DNA of 64,000 nucleotides from Rhizobium esperanzae (GCF_014197615.1 NZ_JACIFY010000003.1:124001-188000), one strand, 5' to 3'; numbered from the stretch's first letter, positions 1-8,934 are shown. The notes: generated by a model not told the origin, from the letters alone. Translations and numbers: made by a program.

Positions 1-400
1 CGACGAAGAGGTGACCGAGATAGACGGTGCGTCCGGTTTCCGGAAAGGCCGGTGTCACCAGCACTGAGCCGCCGCCCGCTGCATCGCTCAATGCCTCCGT
101 GACCGGGCCGATATTGCCGGCATCGGTGGAATCGAAGGTCGAGCAGATCTTGTACAGCACGTGGCCCGCGCCCCGCTGGCGCAGCCATCGCTCGGCTTCG
201 GTGGCGGCCATGACGGCCTCCGGGGCCGGGACCGACCGGATTTTCAGGGAGATGACAACGGCATCCACGTCGGGCAGTGCGAGCGACGGGTCGGGGATGC
301 CGACCGTCTGCACCGTGCGCAGGCCGTTCTTCGTCAGCGTGTTGGCGAGGTCGGACGCGCCCGTATAGTCGTCAGCGATTGATCCAAGTGAAATGGCCAT
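1..400 (-). CDS. otnK: 3-oxo-tetronate kinase, N-terminal part (cut by window edge)
   Basis: Only the first 133 codons are in the window. The N-terminus carries the ADDYTGASD motif (residues 9-17) of the DUF1537 four-carbon acid sugar kinases, followed by the typical YKICSTFDSTDAGNIGPV stretch around residues 80-97. In the known threonate/erythronate pathway OtnK phosphorylates 3-oxo-tetronate at C4 in the cytoplasm, and OtnC then decarboxylates the product to dihydroxyacetone phosphate. The ATG is 3 bases after the otnI stop, so it is translated from the ltnD-otnI-otnK transcript. The family is clear. The exact substrate (L-threonate or D-erythronate branch) is inferred from neighbours. Confidence 0.9.
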   Translation of the reverse strand, partial: MAISLGSIADDYTGASDLANTLTKNGLRTVQTVGIPDPSLALPDVDAVVISLKIRSVPAPEAVMAATEAERWLRQRGAGHVLYKICSTFDSTDAGNIGPVTEALSDAAGGGSVLVTPAFPETGRTVYLGHLFV

Positions 401-403
401 CGT

Positions 404-1180
404 CTAGCTCCGTGCAAAAGGTTTGAACCAGCCAAGACCGTCCAGCGTGTGGCTGCGCGGTATATATTCGCAGCCGATGAAGCCGTCGTAACCCAGGCGG
501 TCGATTTCGCCGAACAGATAGGGATAATTCAGCTCCTCCCCATCAGGCTCGTTGCGTGACGGCACGCTGGCGATCTGAATATGGCCGGTGATCGGCAGCA
601 GGCGCCGCAGCGCCATGACGACGTCGCCATGGATGATCTGCCGGTGATAGATGTCGAACTGAAGCTTCAGGTTCGGCAGGCCGCATTCGGCAATCAGCCG
701 CTTGGCGGCGTTGAAGTCGTTGAGGAAATATCCCGGCATGTTTCGTCCGTTGATCGGCTCGAGCAGGAGATCGATGCCCTTTTCCGCAAGCCGCTCGGCC
801 GTATAGGTGACGGAGCGCCGGTAACGGGCGGAGGCGTCTTCGTCGTGACGGTCGGCGATGCCCGCCATCAGGTGCAGCCGTCCGACCCCTGTCGCTGCCG
901 CATAGTCGAGGGCCTTCTCGACATCGGCTTTCAGCGCATCGAACCGTCCGGGAAGCGCGGCAATGCCCCGCTCGCCTGCCGCCCAGTCGCCCGGCGGCAG
1001 ATTGAACAAGGCCTGCTGCAGATTGTTGCGGGCAAGCCGCTCGGCGATTGCCTCCGGCGGGGCTTCATAGGGAAAGAGATATTCGACGGCGGTAAAGCCG
1101 GCATCGGCTGCGGCGTCGAAACGGTCGAGGAATGCCCATTCGTTGAACATCATCGTCAGGTTGGCGGCGAAAACCGGCAT
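404..1180 (-). CDS. otnI: 2-oxo-tetronate isomerase (hydroxypyruvate isomerase family)
   Basis: This 258-residue TIM-barrel protein belongs to the Hyi/OtnI family and has the usual length. It converts 2-oxo-tetronate to 3-oxo-tetronate in the cytoplasm. Likely metal-binding residues are E141 (in LLLEPING), D176 (in LQFDIYH) and E238 (in GCEYIP). The gene sits 15 bases after ltnD and 3 bases before otnK, so the three are one operon. Plain hydroxypyruvate isomerase is the main alternative, but the presence of ltnD, otnK and otnC favours the four-carbon acid route. Confidence 0.88.
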   Translation of the reverse strand: MPVFAANLTMMFNEWAFLDRFDAAADAGFTAVEYLFPYEAPPEAIAERLARNNLQQALFNLPPGDWAAGERGIAALPGRFDALKADVEKALDYAAATGVGRLHLMAGIADRHDEDASARYRRSVTYTAERLAEKGIDLLLEPINGRNMPGYFLNDFNAAKRLIAECGLPNLKLQFDIYHRQIIHGDVVMALRRLLPITGHIQIASVPSRNEPDGEELNYPYLFGEIDRLGYDGFIGCEYIPRSHTLDGLGWFKPFARS

Positions 1181-1195
1181 GTCTAGCGTTCCTTT

Positions 1196-2137
1196 TTAGA
1201 GGCTCTGCGGCTTTTCGTTGGAACCGGGCAATTCAGCGCCGGAAAGTTTGGCGTAGAGCCGCGCGAGCGAGGAGTCGTCGTCCCGGCCCATGCCGGCGCC
1301 GGCGGCAGCCAGATACATCTGCAGGGCTGCTGCCGCGAGCGGGGCCGGATAACGCTCGGATCGGGCCATGTCCTGGACGATACCGAGATCCTTGACGAAA
1401 ATCTCGATGCTGCTGAGCGGCGTATAGTCGCCGGCCAGCACATGCGGCACGCGGTTTTCGAACATCCACGAATTGCCGGCCGACGCGGTGATCACCTCAT
1501 AGACCTTGTCGAGGTCGAGGCCCTGCTTGGCGGCAAAGGTGATGGCCTCGCAGGCGGCGGCGATGTGCACGCCGGCGAGAAGCTGGTTGATCATCTTGAA
1601 GGCAGCGCCCGTTCCGGCCCCGTCGCCAAGTTCGTAGACCTTGCCGGCCATGGCGTCGAGGCCCGGGCGCGCCCTGTCGAAGGCCTGGCTGGAGCCGGAT
1701 GCCATGATCGTCAGTTCGCCAAGCGCGGCCTTGGCTGCGCCGCCCGAAATCGGTGCGTCGAGATAATGCAGGCCGAGAGCCTCCACCCGCTGTGCCAGAG
1801 CGCGCGCGACAGCGGGGTCCATGGTTGCCGACGAGATGAACACGGCGCCTGATTTCATCGTGCTCGCAACGCCTTCAGGGCCGAACAGCACGGCCTCGGT
1901 CTGCGCGCCGTTGACGACGACGGAGACGACGATGTCGGCATCCTTTGCCGCGCCGGCCGGGGTCGCAGCACCCCGTCCGCCGTCGGCGATGAAGCGGTCC
2001 ACCGCCGCCGGCGTGATGTCATATCCAACGACATCGAGCCCTGCGCGCTTCATCGACCGGGCCATTCCGAGCCCCATTGAACCAAGGCCGATGACGGCCG
2101 CGACGACAGGGCCCGGGTTTTCAGCAAATGATGACAT
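1196..2137 (-). CDS. ltnD: L-threonate dehydrogenase, NAD-dependent (beta-hydroxyacid dehydrogenase family)
   Basis: This 313-residue protein has a Rossmann GLGSMG motif at 17-22, the family substrate motif DAPISGG at 127-133 and the catalytic lysine at K181 (in FKMINQLLAG). LtnD oxidises L-threonate at C2 to 2-oxo-tetronate, the first step of the pathway. The open frame continues upstream to 2434, but the extension crosses the operators and the divergent promoter, so I chose the ATG at 2137, which begins MSSFAENPG just before the cofactor domain. It is the first gene of the leftward operon. 3-Hydroxyisobutyrate or tartronate semialdehyde reductases are relatives, so the substrate rests on context. 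Confidence 0.87.
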   Translation of the reverse strand: MSSFAENPGPVVAAVIGLGSMGLGMARSMKRAGLDVVGYDITPAAVDRFIADGGRGAATPAGAAKDADIVVSVVVNGAQTEAVLFGPEGVASTMKSGAVFISSATMDPAVARALAQRVEALGLHYLDAPISGGAAKAALGELTIMASGSSQAFDRARPGLDAMAGKVYELGDGAGTGAAFKMINQLLAGVHIAAACEAITFAAKQGLDLDKVYEVITASAGNSWMFENRVPHVLAGDYTPLSSIEIFVKDLGIVQDMARSERYPAPLAAAALQMYLAAAGAGMGRDDDSSLARLYAKLSGAELPGSNEKPQSL

Positions 2138-2176
2138 GAGAGGTGCTCCGCTCTTAGAGGAAGTGCCGTGCCGCCG

Positions 2177-2245
2177 TTGGCAGCGCTGCCATTTTATTAG
2201 TCTATTTTGGCAGCGCTGCCAACAGTGGATTGGTAGCGCTGCCAA
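2177..2245. promoter_or_regulatory. Three tandem copies of a LacI-type operator between ltnD and the regulator gene
   Basis: Three near-identical 16-base palindromes lie at 2177-2192 (TTGGCAGCGCTGCCAT), 2207-2222 (TTGGCAGCGCTGCCAA) and 2230-2245 (TTGGTAGCGCTGCCAA). The central CG step and length are typical of LacI-family sites. Centres are 30 and 23 bases apart. They sit in the 205-base gap between the divergent ltnD and lacI-type starts, so one regulator can control both directions. The likely binder is the product of 2343-3341. Confidence 0.88.
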
Positions 2246-2342
2246 AAAAACATTGCTTCTTGGCGGAAGCAGTGAAAATAGTGGCAGCGGGTCGGCGCAC
2301 GTACAGAACGCGCACCCTGAAATCCGGATTTCAAACGTGGTG

Positions 2343-3341
2343 ATGGAATTGAAACAGCAGGTGGCGGTAACCCTTGCCGAGGTCGCGGAAGCGGCCGGTG
2401 TCGGTGAGAGCACGGTGTCGCGCGTGCTGCGCAATCACGGCTCGTTTTCCGGCAAGACACGGGAGCGGGTGATGGCCGCCGTCGAGCGGCTCGGCTATGT
2501 GCCGAACCGGATCGCGGGGACGCTGGCCTCCACCGGTTCGCGTCTCGTTGCCTTCGTCATTCCCTCGCTGTCCAACATCGTCTTCCCCGATGTGCTGCGC
2601 GGCGCCAGCGCCGTTCTGGAGGAAAACCGGTACCAGGCGGTGTTTTCCGTCACCGATTATGATCCGGCCAAGGAGGAAGAGCTCGCCGCCGCGATGCTCG
2701 CCTGGCGGCCGGCGGCGGTCATGCTGGCGGGATACGAACATACCGAGGGGACAGTGAAGATGCTGCGCGCCAGCGGGTGCCGGGTCGTGGAACTGCTCGA
2801 CTTGGACGGCGATGCGCTCGATATCGCCGTCGGCTTCTCGAACCGCGCGGCCGGCCGGGAGAGCGCCGCCTTCCTGCTCGAACGCGGCTATCGCCGGATC
2901 GGCTATGTCGGTCACGACCTCAATCGCGACACCCGTGCCGGCAAGCGGTTTTCAAGTTTTTGCGAAACGCTCGAAGCTCGTGGCGCTCCCCTCGTCGCCC
3001 GCGAAATTGTCGCCGATGCTTCGTCCGTGGAAAACGGCAGGCTGGGGCTGCAGAGGCTGCTTGCCCGGGCGAGCGATCTCGATGCGGTCTATTTCTCCAA
3101 CGACGATATGGCGCTCGGCGGCTATTTTCACTGTCTGGCCGAGGGGATCGCCGTTCCCTCGAAGCTCGCTATTTTCGGCTATAACGGCCTCGATATCGGC
3201 CGGGCAATGCCGCAGCCCCTGTCGACCATCCGCACGCCGCGCGTGGCGACCGGAAAGATAGCCGCACAACTGGTCGTCGCCAACGCGCCGCCCCAGACCG
3301 TCGATCTCGGTTTTGAACTGATCGAAGGGGCCACCGCTTAA
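2343..3341 (+). CDS. LacI-family regulator of the threonate/erythronate genes
   Basis: This 332-residue protein has an N-terminal helix-turn-helix (TLAEVAEAAGVGESTVSRVL, about residues 10-29) followed by a periplasmic-binding-protein-like effector domain from about residue 62. The ATG at 2343 gives the standard LacI start; the frame stays open upstream to 1821, but that stretch overlaps ltnD and the operators. It is divergent from ltnD and lies 16 bases upstream of otnC, so it probably shares a transcript with otnC. It most likely binds the three palindromes at 2177-2245 and responds to a pathway intermediate. The effector is unknown. Confidence 0.88.
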   Translation: MELKQQVAVTLAEVAEAAGVGESTVSRVLRNHGSFSGKTRERVMAAVERLGYVPNRIAGTLASTGSRLVAFVIPSLSNIVFPDVLRGASAVLEENRYQAVFSVTDYDPAKEEELAAAMLAWRPAAVMLAGYEHTEGTVKMLRASGCRVVELLDLDGDALDIAVGFSNRAAGRESAAFLLERGYRRIGYVGHDLNRDTRAGKRFSSFCETLEARGAPLVAREIVADASSVENGRLGLQRLLARASDLDAVYFSNDDMALGGYFHCLAEGIAVPSKLAIFGYNGLDIGRAMPQPLSTIRTPRVATGKIAAQLVVANAPPQTVDLGFELIEGATA

Positions 3342-3357
3342 TATTGGAGGAATTGTC

Positions 3358-4026
3358 ATGTCCGACGCGCGCCAGCGTGAAGAAATCTGCCGATACGGCC
3401 GCTCGCTGTTCGAGCGCGGACTGACGCCCGGTTCGTCGGGCAACATATCGTTGCGGCTCGATGACGGTGGCTGGCTGGTGACGCCGACCAACGCCTCGCT
3501 CGGTTTTCTCGATCCGGCCCGGATCTCCAGGCTCGATGCCGAAGGCCGGCTGCTCGCCGGCGACAAGCCGACCAAGGAAATTCCGCTGCACACTGCTCTC
3601 TACGATACGCGCGGCAGCGCCCGCGCCATCGTCCATCTTCATTCTACCCATGCGGTGGCGCTGACCATGCTGCCGGAGATCGATCCGCGCGCCGTCCTGC
3701 CGCCGATGACGCCATATTATCTGATGCGCGCCGGCGAAACCGCACTGGTGCCGTATTATCGTCCGGGCGATCCGGCAGTGGCCGACGCCATCCGCGGGCT
3801 GGCGGGCAAGTATTCGTCGGTGCTTCTGGCCAACCACGGACCTGTCGTTGCCGGCGACAGCCTGGAGGCGGCAGTCTTCGCGACCGAGGAACTGGAGGAG
3901 ACGGCGAAGCTCTATCTCTTGTTGCGCAACCTCAATCCGCGTTTCCTCAGCCCGGCGCAGGTGGCCGATCTCGTCGATACGTTCGGCCTCGAGCTTCCAT
4001 CGCATCACCATCACGATGATGATTGA
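3358..4026 (+). CDS. otnC: 3-oxo-tetronate 4-phosphate decarboxylase (class II aldolase/adducin family)
   Basis: This 222-residue protein carries GSSGN at 25-29, the catalytic acid E74 (in TKEIPLH) and zinc ligands H93, H95 (in VHLHST) and H160 (in LLANHGP). OtnC decarboxylates 3-oxo-tetronate 4-phosphate to dihydroxyacetone phosphate in the cytoplasm. A good ribosome site (GGAGG at 3346-3350) precedes the ATG. The gene follows the LacI gene by 16 bases. An unusual natural tail, SHHHHDDD, ends the protein and could bind metal. Fuculose-phosphate aldolase-type activity is the alternative, but otnK, otnI and ltnD nearby make OtnC most likely. Confidence 0.88.
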   Translation: MSDARQREEICRYGRSLFERGLTPGSSGNISLRLDDGGWLVTPTNASLGFLDPARISRLDAEGRLLAGDKPTKEIPLHTALYDTRGSARAIVHLHSTHAVALTMLPEIDPRAVLPPMTPYYLMRAGETALVPYYRPGDPAVADAIRGLAGKYSSVLLANHGPVVAGDSLEAAVFATEELEETAKLYLLLRNLNPRFLSPAQVADLVDTFGLELPSHHHHDDD

Positions 4027-4110
4027 AACCGTCGCTTGCCGCAATGCCCTGAGGTGCGGCCAAATGCCTGTCATTATCCCGGAACAGAGCATACGTCCGG
4101 GCGACGTCCA

Positions 4111-5154
4111 TTAGTCGAGCGCCGAAAGCACCGACGACGTGATTGCGTCCGTCTTGTCCTTGCCGGGGACTGAGCCGATGCCGCGCGCCGTCGTCGCCTC
4201 GATTGCGGCCATCACCTTTCCGGCTGCCGCCGTTTCTCCCAGATGCTCCAGCATCATTGCGCCCGACCAGATGGCGGCGATCGGGTTGGCGATGCCGAGA
4301 TGGGCGATGTCAGGCGCGGAGCCGTGGACGGGCTCGAACATGGACGGCGCCGACCGATCGGGATTGATGTTGGCCGACGCCGCAAAGCCGAGCCCGCCCT
4401 GAATGGCGGCGCCGAGATCGGTCAGGATGTCGCCGAACAGGTTGGAAGCGACGACGACATCGAGGCTCTCCGGCGCCATGACCATCCGGGCGGCCATGGC
4501 GTCGATATGATAGCTGGTCACCTCGACATCGGGATAGTCCGCCGAAAGCCTCTCCGTAATTTCGTCCCAGAAAACCATCGAGTATTTCTGCGCGTTGGAC
4601 TTGGTCACCGAGGCCAGCTTGCCGCGCCGCGCACGCGCCTGCTCGAAACCGAAACGCAGGATGCGCTCGACCCCCTTGCGGGTGAAGATCGAGGTTTCCA
4701 CAGCCACCTCGCTGTCGGTCCCCTGATGGACGCGGCCGCCGGCGCCGGAATATTCGCCTTCGGTATTTTCACGAATGCAGAGGATGTCGAAATTCTCCGA
4801 CCGCAACGGTCCCTGCACGCCCGGCAGCAGTCGATGCGGACGAATGTTGGCATATTGCACGAAAGCCTTGCGGATCGGCAGCAGAAGTCCGTGCAGCGAC
4901 ACGGAATCGGGCACTTTGCGCGGCCATCCGACGGCGCCGAGCAGAATGGCATCGAAGGAACGCAGCGTTTCGATGCCATCGCCGGGCATCATGCTGCCAT
5001 GCTCCAGACAGTAGTCGCATGACCAGGGATAGCTTGATGTCGCGAGCGAAAATCCGTTTCGCGCCGCCACCTTTTCGAGCACTGTCGTGGCTGCTTCCGT
5101 CACGTCGCGGCCGATGCCGTCTCCTGGCAGAAGGGCGATCTTGTAGGTCTTCAT
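4111..5154 (-). CDS. Tartrate dehydrogenase / D-malate dehydrogenase (isopropylmalate dehydrogenase family)
   Basis: This 347-residue protein belongs to the isocitrate/isopropylmalate dehydrogenase superfamily. It shows GDGIGRDV at 11-18, RENTEGEYSG at 128-137, the metal-binding aspartate in YHIDAMAARMV (D218) and NLFGDILTDLG at 238-248. The spacing and sequence fit the TtuC/DmlA branch, which oxidises and decarboxylates tartrate or D-malate with NAD and Mn2+. It converges with otnC, and its own upstream gap (5155-5472) should hold its promoter. A role in four-carbon diacid use next to the otn genes is inferred. Leucine synthesis (leuB) is unlikely because no leu genes are near. Confidence 0.85.
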   Translation of the reverse strand: MKTYKIALLPGDGIGRDVTEAATTVLEKVAARNGFSLATSSYPWSCDYCLEHGSMMPGDGIETLRSFDAILLGAVGWPRKVPDSVSLHGLLLPIRKAFVQYANIRPHRLLPGVQGPLRSENFDILCIRENTEGEYSGAGGRVHQGTDSEVAVETSIFTRKGVERILRFGFEQARARRGKLASVTKSNAQKYSMVFWDEITERLSADYPDVEVTSYHIDAMAARMVMAPESLDVVVASNLFGDILTDLGAAIQGGLGFAASANINPDRSAPSMFEPVHGSAPDIAHLGIANPIAAIWSGAMMLEHLGETAAAGKVMAAIEATTARGIGSVPGKDKTDAITSSVLSALD

Positions 5155-5472
5155 GGCAGATCCTCACAGGCTGATGAGCAAGCTCTCGCTAGCAGCCGAC
5201 TCCTGCAGATGCAGGCCGTGCGCGCTGCAATCACTGTAGAGGCAGGCTCAGGCTTTGTTTGCCGAAAGCGGCCGGGATTTGGTGGATCGTTGTTTTTGCG
5301 CGGGCATCGCCAGTCAATTGTATCGAGCGGTCTGGATTGGGCTATGGCTGAGTGTGATAGCCAGCCGATCGAGGGGCCGCTGCGGTAGCTCTTGAACGCA
5401 TTCCGCGGCACCTTGAAAATATGTCGTAATACGATATATCTGATGTGTATCGATCATAGAGGAGTAAGCTCC
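5155..5472. other. Intergenic region of 318 bases with a short palindrome
   Basis: No gene is visible here. The region must hold the promoter of the leftward tartrate dehydrogenase gene and of the small rightward gene at 5473. An AT-rich patch around 5415-5450 contains the perfect 11-base palindrome TCGTAATACGA (5424-5434), a possible regulator site. I see no terminator. Confidence 0.4.
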
Positions 5473-5691
5473 ATGGAAAGATTGCAGCCCACATTGCACC
5501 ACTCGACACCATATCCTGCCGATGAGGCTTTTGAAAATCTCAGGATAAGGGTTCATGCCTTGCTTAATAATCGAAAAGCAGGCCGTTGGGAGCTTTTGTG
5601 GGCGGAGTGGCTGTATGATGTGGCCCTGCTCGCCAACGATTTTCGTCTTTGGATGCAGCATCTCGACAGGGGCTTCGATACCGCCAAATAG
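5473..5691 (+). CDS. Small hypothetical protein, 72 residues
   Basis: The ATG at 5473 follows GGAG (5461-5464), with eight bases between. The frame is open 27 codons further up, but without a better ribosome site. The product is a soluble, Trp-rich helical protein (RWELLWAEWLYDVALLANDF at about 39-58) with no motif I recognise. It stands alone between divergent and convergent neighbours. It could be a small stress or plant-response protein, but nothing in the sequence proves that. Confidence 0.5.
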   Translation: MERLQPTLHHSTPYPADEAFENLRIRVHALLNNRKAGRWELLWAEWLYDVALLANDFRLWMQHLDRGFDTAK

Positions 5692-5723
5692 GCTGCTGCC
5701 GTCGCCTGGAAAAGCCGGATGAC

Positions 5724-6035
5724 TCAGTTGATCGAACGTAAGCCGAGATAAGCCGCCAGGCTGAGGACGGAGAGAGCGATCGTCAGCTTGGGTCGTCCAT
5801 CATCGAACGTGGCCGCCAGGAACAGGCCGATCATCAGGATGGCGGATTTCGCCCAAAGGTCCTGATCGGAGACGGTGAATGCCAGTGTCGCCAGGAAGAC
5901 GGCGCTTGCGACGATCGTCACGGGCGCAGACTTCTCGGCGAGATCGCCGCCCGGGAAATATGGCAGCAGAAAGCGCCGCATGCTCAAGCCGGAAGCGATA
6001 CTGAGAAGAAGACAGGTCAGGACAAGATGCAACAT
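5724..6035 (-). CDS. Small membrane protein, 103 residues
   Basis: The product has about four hydrophobic segments: residues 1-17, 38-56, 62-76 and 83-99. It would be a small inner-membrane protein. The ATG at 6035 begins directly with the first membrane segment. An ATG at 6095 would add 20 basic residues and cannot be excluded. It converges with the gene at 5473 and is divergent from the MarR gene at 6250. I do not recognise the family. Confidence 0.5.
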   Translation of the reverse strand: MLHLVLTCLLLSIASGLSMRRFLLPYFPGGDLAEKSAPVTIVASAVFLATLAFTVSDQDLWAKSAILMIGLFLAATFDDGRPKLTIALSVLSLAAYLGLRSIN

Positions 6036-6249
6036 GGGTCGGCGCCGATCGATCTGCAGATGGAATTGCCGATGCAAACCCCGTGCCAGCCTCAAACGCT
6101 TGAAATGTCATGCGCCAGAGGCAACGTCGCGGCTTGCCTGGCTATTTCCTCGGCGTCGCGATCCTTTTTTCGGCAACCGTTTCGGTCCGCTCGAGCAACC
6201 GAAACACCTCGCGATACGGACGTAACGCACGGCAAAAGCTGGAGGTGAT

Positions 6250-6705
6250 ATGGCGATGAAGCAGCAGGAGCGTCTCCACGAGGGAGATTACGAGGCTTTG
6301 GCCAATTTGCGCTATCGCATCCGCCGGTTCCGGCAATTCAGTGCGAAGGAGGCACAAAGGCTTGGCCTTACGCCGCAACAGCATCAGGCGCTGCTCGCGA
6401 TAAAGGGGCAACCGGCGGGCAAGAAGATGAGCACGCGGATGCTGGCCGAGCGTCTTCTCATGGACCGGAAGGTGGCGGATGGCCTCGTTCAAGAGTTCGT
6501 CGGCAAGGCCTATATCGAAACCGATCCCGCGGCAGCAGGTCCCAGCAAGCAATTCGTTCGTCTCACCAGCAAGGCAGAGGGTGCGCTTGACCGGCTGGCA
6601 AGTGCCCATCTGTTCGAGATCCGCAAGATGGCGCCCGAGCTGATGCAGGCGCTTCGTGTCCTGCAGGATCGCCAGAACATGCAGCGTATCGCGTGGATGC
6701 AGTGA
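6250..6705 (+). CDS. MarR-family transcriptional regulator
   Basis: This 151-residue protein has a winged-helix layout: a start of the domain at LTPQQHQALLAI (about 41-52), the recognition region STRMLAERLLMDRKVADGLVQEF (about 61-83) and a wing ending in VRLTSKAEGAL (about 98-108). Such proteins bind DNA as dimers and usually repress a nearby gene until a small ligand binds. A ribosome site (GGAGG, 6241-6245) lies 4 bases before the ATG. The target could be the divergent small membrane protein at 5724-6035, but I saw no clear operator. Confidence 0.75.
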   Translation: MAMKQQERLHEGDYEALANLRYRIRRFRQFSAKEAQRLGLTPQQHQALLAIKGQPAGKKMSTRMLAERLLMDRKVADGLVQEFVGKAYIETDPAAAGPSKQFVRLTSKAEGALDRLASAHLFEIRKMAPELMQALRVLQDRQNMQRIAWMQ

Positions 6706-6801
6706 CAAGCGATTTTCGGTGCCGAACTGGCTTGAGCTGCGGCGATGATTTTTATATAGAGAATTATCCTTCTCCATAATTCCGGAAATGAGATTTTTTC
6801 C

Positions 6802-7707
6802 TTGGATCTTTCGTCGATCGAAATCTTTCTCGCTGTCGCCAGGGACCGCAGCGTTACCAAAGCTGCCAAGGCCGTCGGGCGGGTGCCGTCGAATGTGACG
6901 ACGCGCATCCAGCAACTGGAGGAGGATCTCAACGTTTCCCTCTTCAGCCGCGACGGCAAGAAGATGACATTGACGCGGGAGGGTGAGACGTTCCTTGCCT
7001 ATGCCGACCGGCTGATGGCGCTTGCGCTGGAAGCGCGCCAGGCTGTGCGGCCTCTCGCCCCGTCGGGGACATTGCGTGTCGGCACGATGGAAAGCACGGC
7101 GGCGAGCCGGCTGCCGGCAGCGCTGACGCAGTTCAACCGGATGTGGCCTGATGTGTCGCTTCATCTGACGATGGGCGCATCCCGCGATCTTGCCCGCGCC
7201 GTCGTGGGCGATGCGCTGGATTGCGCGCTGATTGCTCGTCCGCCGAAGGCGATGCGCGGGGAAGATGCGGATTTCGAGGCCGGGCTCAAGGCGCTTGATA
7301 TGGAGCCGGTCTTTGTCGAAGAGCTGTTGATCGTGCTGCCGTCCGGGCATCCCGCGATCAAGTCGGCTGCCGACCTTCGCGTCGGTTCGATTGCCGCTTT
7401 GGAACCCGGCTGCACCTATCGCAGGATCGCCGAAAACTGGGCGCGCAAATCGAGCGCCCTGCCGACCAGCGAACTCGGCTCCTACCATGCGATCCTGGCG
7501 AGCGTTGCGACCGGCAAGGCCGCCGGCGTCATGCCGAGATCCGTTCTCGACCTCATGCCCTGGCCGACCTCTGTTCAGACCCACCAGCTGGGGCTCGTCG
7601 AGACGCTGCTTATCTCCCGCAAGAACGATCACCCAAGCGCATTCAACGCATTCCACGAAGTTCTCAGCGCTAGAAAAGGCAGAGATATCAGGCTGGCAAC
7701 AAACTAG
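6802..7707 (+). CDS. LysR-family transcriptional regulator
   Basis: This 301-residue protein has the classic LysR N-terminal helix-turn-helix (SSIEIFLAVARDRSVTKAAKAV, split here only for naming; residues 4-25) and a type 2 periplasmic-binding effector domain from about residue 88. The start is TTG at 6802: the nearby ATG at 6788 is in another frame, and TTG gives MDLSSIEIFL, the standard beginning. Upstream is AT-rich sequence suitable for a promoter. The HPP membrane protein gene begins 54 bases downstream on the same strand and may be co-transcribed. The effector is not predictable. Confidence 0.85.
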   Translation: MDLSSIEIFLAVARDRSVTKAAKAVGRVPSNVTTRIQQLEEDLNVSLFSRDGKKMTLTREGETFLAYADRLMALALEARQAVRPLAPSGTLRVGTMESTAASRLPAALTQFNRMWPDVSLHLTMGASRDLARAVVGDALDCALIARPPKAMRGEDADFEAGLKALDMEPVFVEELLIVLPSGHPAIKSAADLRVGSIAALEPGCTYRRIAENWARKSSALPTSELGSYHAILASVATGKAAGVMPRSVLDLMPWPTSVQTHQLGLVETLLISRKNDHPSAFNAFHEVLSARKGRDIRLATN

Positions 7708-7761
7708 TCCTCACCTTTCCCTCAATCCGCCGGATAATCCTCGCTCAAAATTGGTCTAGTC

Positions 7762-8892
7762 ATGCAGTATCCCGTTTCCCCGAAGGTGGGACCGAGTCGC
7801 TTCCGGCGCTTCCGTCTGTTTTCACCGATCTTGGCCGGCGCGACCTTGCGGGAGCGGTTGATCGCATGTCTCGGCGCTTTAGTGGCCATCGGCCTCACCG
7901 GCGTCATCAGCGGTTATCTGTTCGGGCAGGGGCCGCATCTTCCTTTGATCGTCGCGCCGATGGGCGCCTCTGCCGTGCTTCTTTTCGCGGTGCCGGCCAG
8001 CCCGCTTGCGCAGCCGTGGTCGATCATCGGCGGTAATACCATTTCCGCCCTGATGGGGATCATCGCCGCCTATTTCATCCGCGATCCGATCATCGCGACC
8101 GGCGTCGGGGTGTCGCTTGCCATCGGCGCGATGTCTTTTACACGATGCCTGCATCCGCCGGGAGGCGCGGCGGCGCTGACCGCCGTGCTCGGCGGTCCTG
8201 TCGTCGCCGGCTGGGGATTTCTCTTTCCCTTCGTGCCGGTTGCCTTGAACTCCTGTATTCTCGTCGGCCTCGGCCTGCTGTTCCACAAGCTTTCCAGGCG
8301 GAACTATCCGCATGTCGTTCCGAAACCCGCGGAAAACACCCATCGCACGATCGACCTGCCGTCCGCCGTGCGGGTAGGTTTTCGTGAGGAGGACGTCGAT
8401 GCCGCCCTTGCCGCGCTCGATGAAACTTTCGATATCGATCGCGCCGATCTCGGCCGGCTGCTGCAGCAGGTCGAGCTGCAGGCGGCGATCCGCTCAAACG
8501 GCAAGATCAGCTGTGCCGATATCATGTCCCGGGACGTGATTGCGGTCGGCCAAGCCGCCGAACCGGATGCCGCACGTCACCTGCTTTTGAAGCATAATAT
8601 CCGTACGCTGCCCGTAAAGGATCCGGAGGGCCGCCTCATCGGCAGCGTCGGCTTGCGGGAATTGTCGACCAGCATCGATACGATCGCAGGCGCGATTTCA
8701 AAACCGGCAGTGGCAAAGCCTTCGGATCCGGCCCTGTCACTGCTGCCCGTTCTGACGGACGGGCGCACGCATGCCGTCATCATCGTCGATGACGATTACC
8801 GGATTCTCGGCCTGATCTCGCAGACCGATCTTCTGAGTGCCGTGGCGCGGTTGCTGCCGAACGACAGCGCCCCGATCTCGGCGGTGGCGTAA
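7762..8892 (+). CDS. HPP-family membrane protein with C-terminal CBS domains
   Basis: This 376-residue protein has four membrane segments within about residues 33-175, and the signature His-Pro-Pro lies at 131-133 (in CLHPPGGAAAL). A linker leads to a tandem CBS pair at about 248-370 (ADIMSRDVIAVG, then KHNIRTLPV and a second repeat ending GLISQTDLLSAV). HPP proteins are integral membrane proteins; plant and cyanobacterial relatives have been linked to nitrite transport. CBS pairs usually sense adenine nucleotides, so a gated channel or carrier is a reasonable inference. It follows the LysR gene in the same direction. Confidence 0.85.
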   Translation: MQYPVSPKVGPSRFRRFRLFSPILAGATLRERLIACLGALVAIGLTGVISGYLFGQGPHLPLIVAPMGASAVLLFAVPASPLAQPWSIIGGNTISALMGIIAAYFIRDPIIATGVGVSLAIGAMSFTRCLHPPGGAAALTAVLGGPVVAGWGFLFPFVPVALNSCILVGLGLLFHKLSRRNYPHVVPKPAENTHRTIDLPSAVRVGFREEDVDAALAALDETFDIDRADLGRLLQQVELQAAIRSNGKISCADIMSRDVIAVGQAAEPDAARHLLLKHNIRTLPVKDPEGRLIGSVGLRELSTSIDTIAGAISKPAVAKPSDPALSLLPVLTDGRTHAVIIVDDDYRILGLISQTDLLSAVARLLPNDSAPISAVA

Positions 8893-8934
8893 CCGATTGT
8901 CGAAGACATGTGAAGCAAAGCGGGGAATAGGCCG

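Noticed and set aside
2138..2434. N-terminal extension of ltnD
   Set aside because: The frame stays open, but the extension would run through the operators and the start of the divergent LacI gene, and has no conserved sequence.
6142..7656. A 504-codon open frame on the minus strand
   Set aside because: It covers the MarR and LysR genes in antisense and reads through the gap between them. The sense genes have clear domains.
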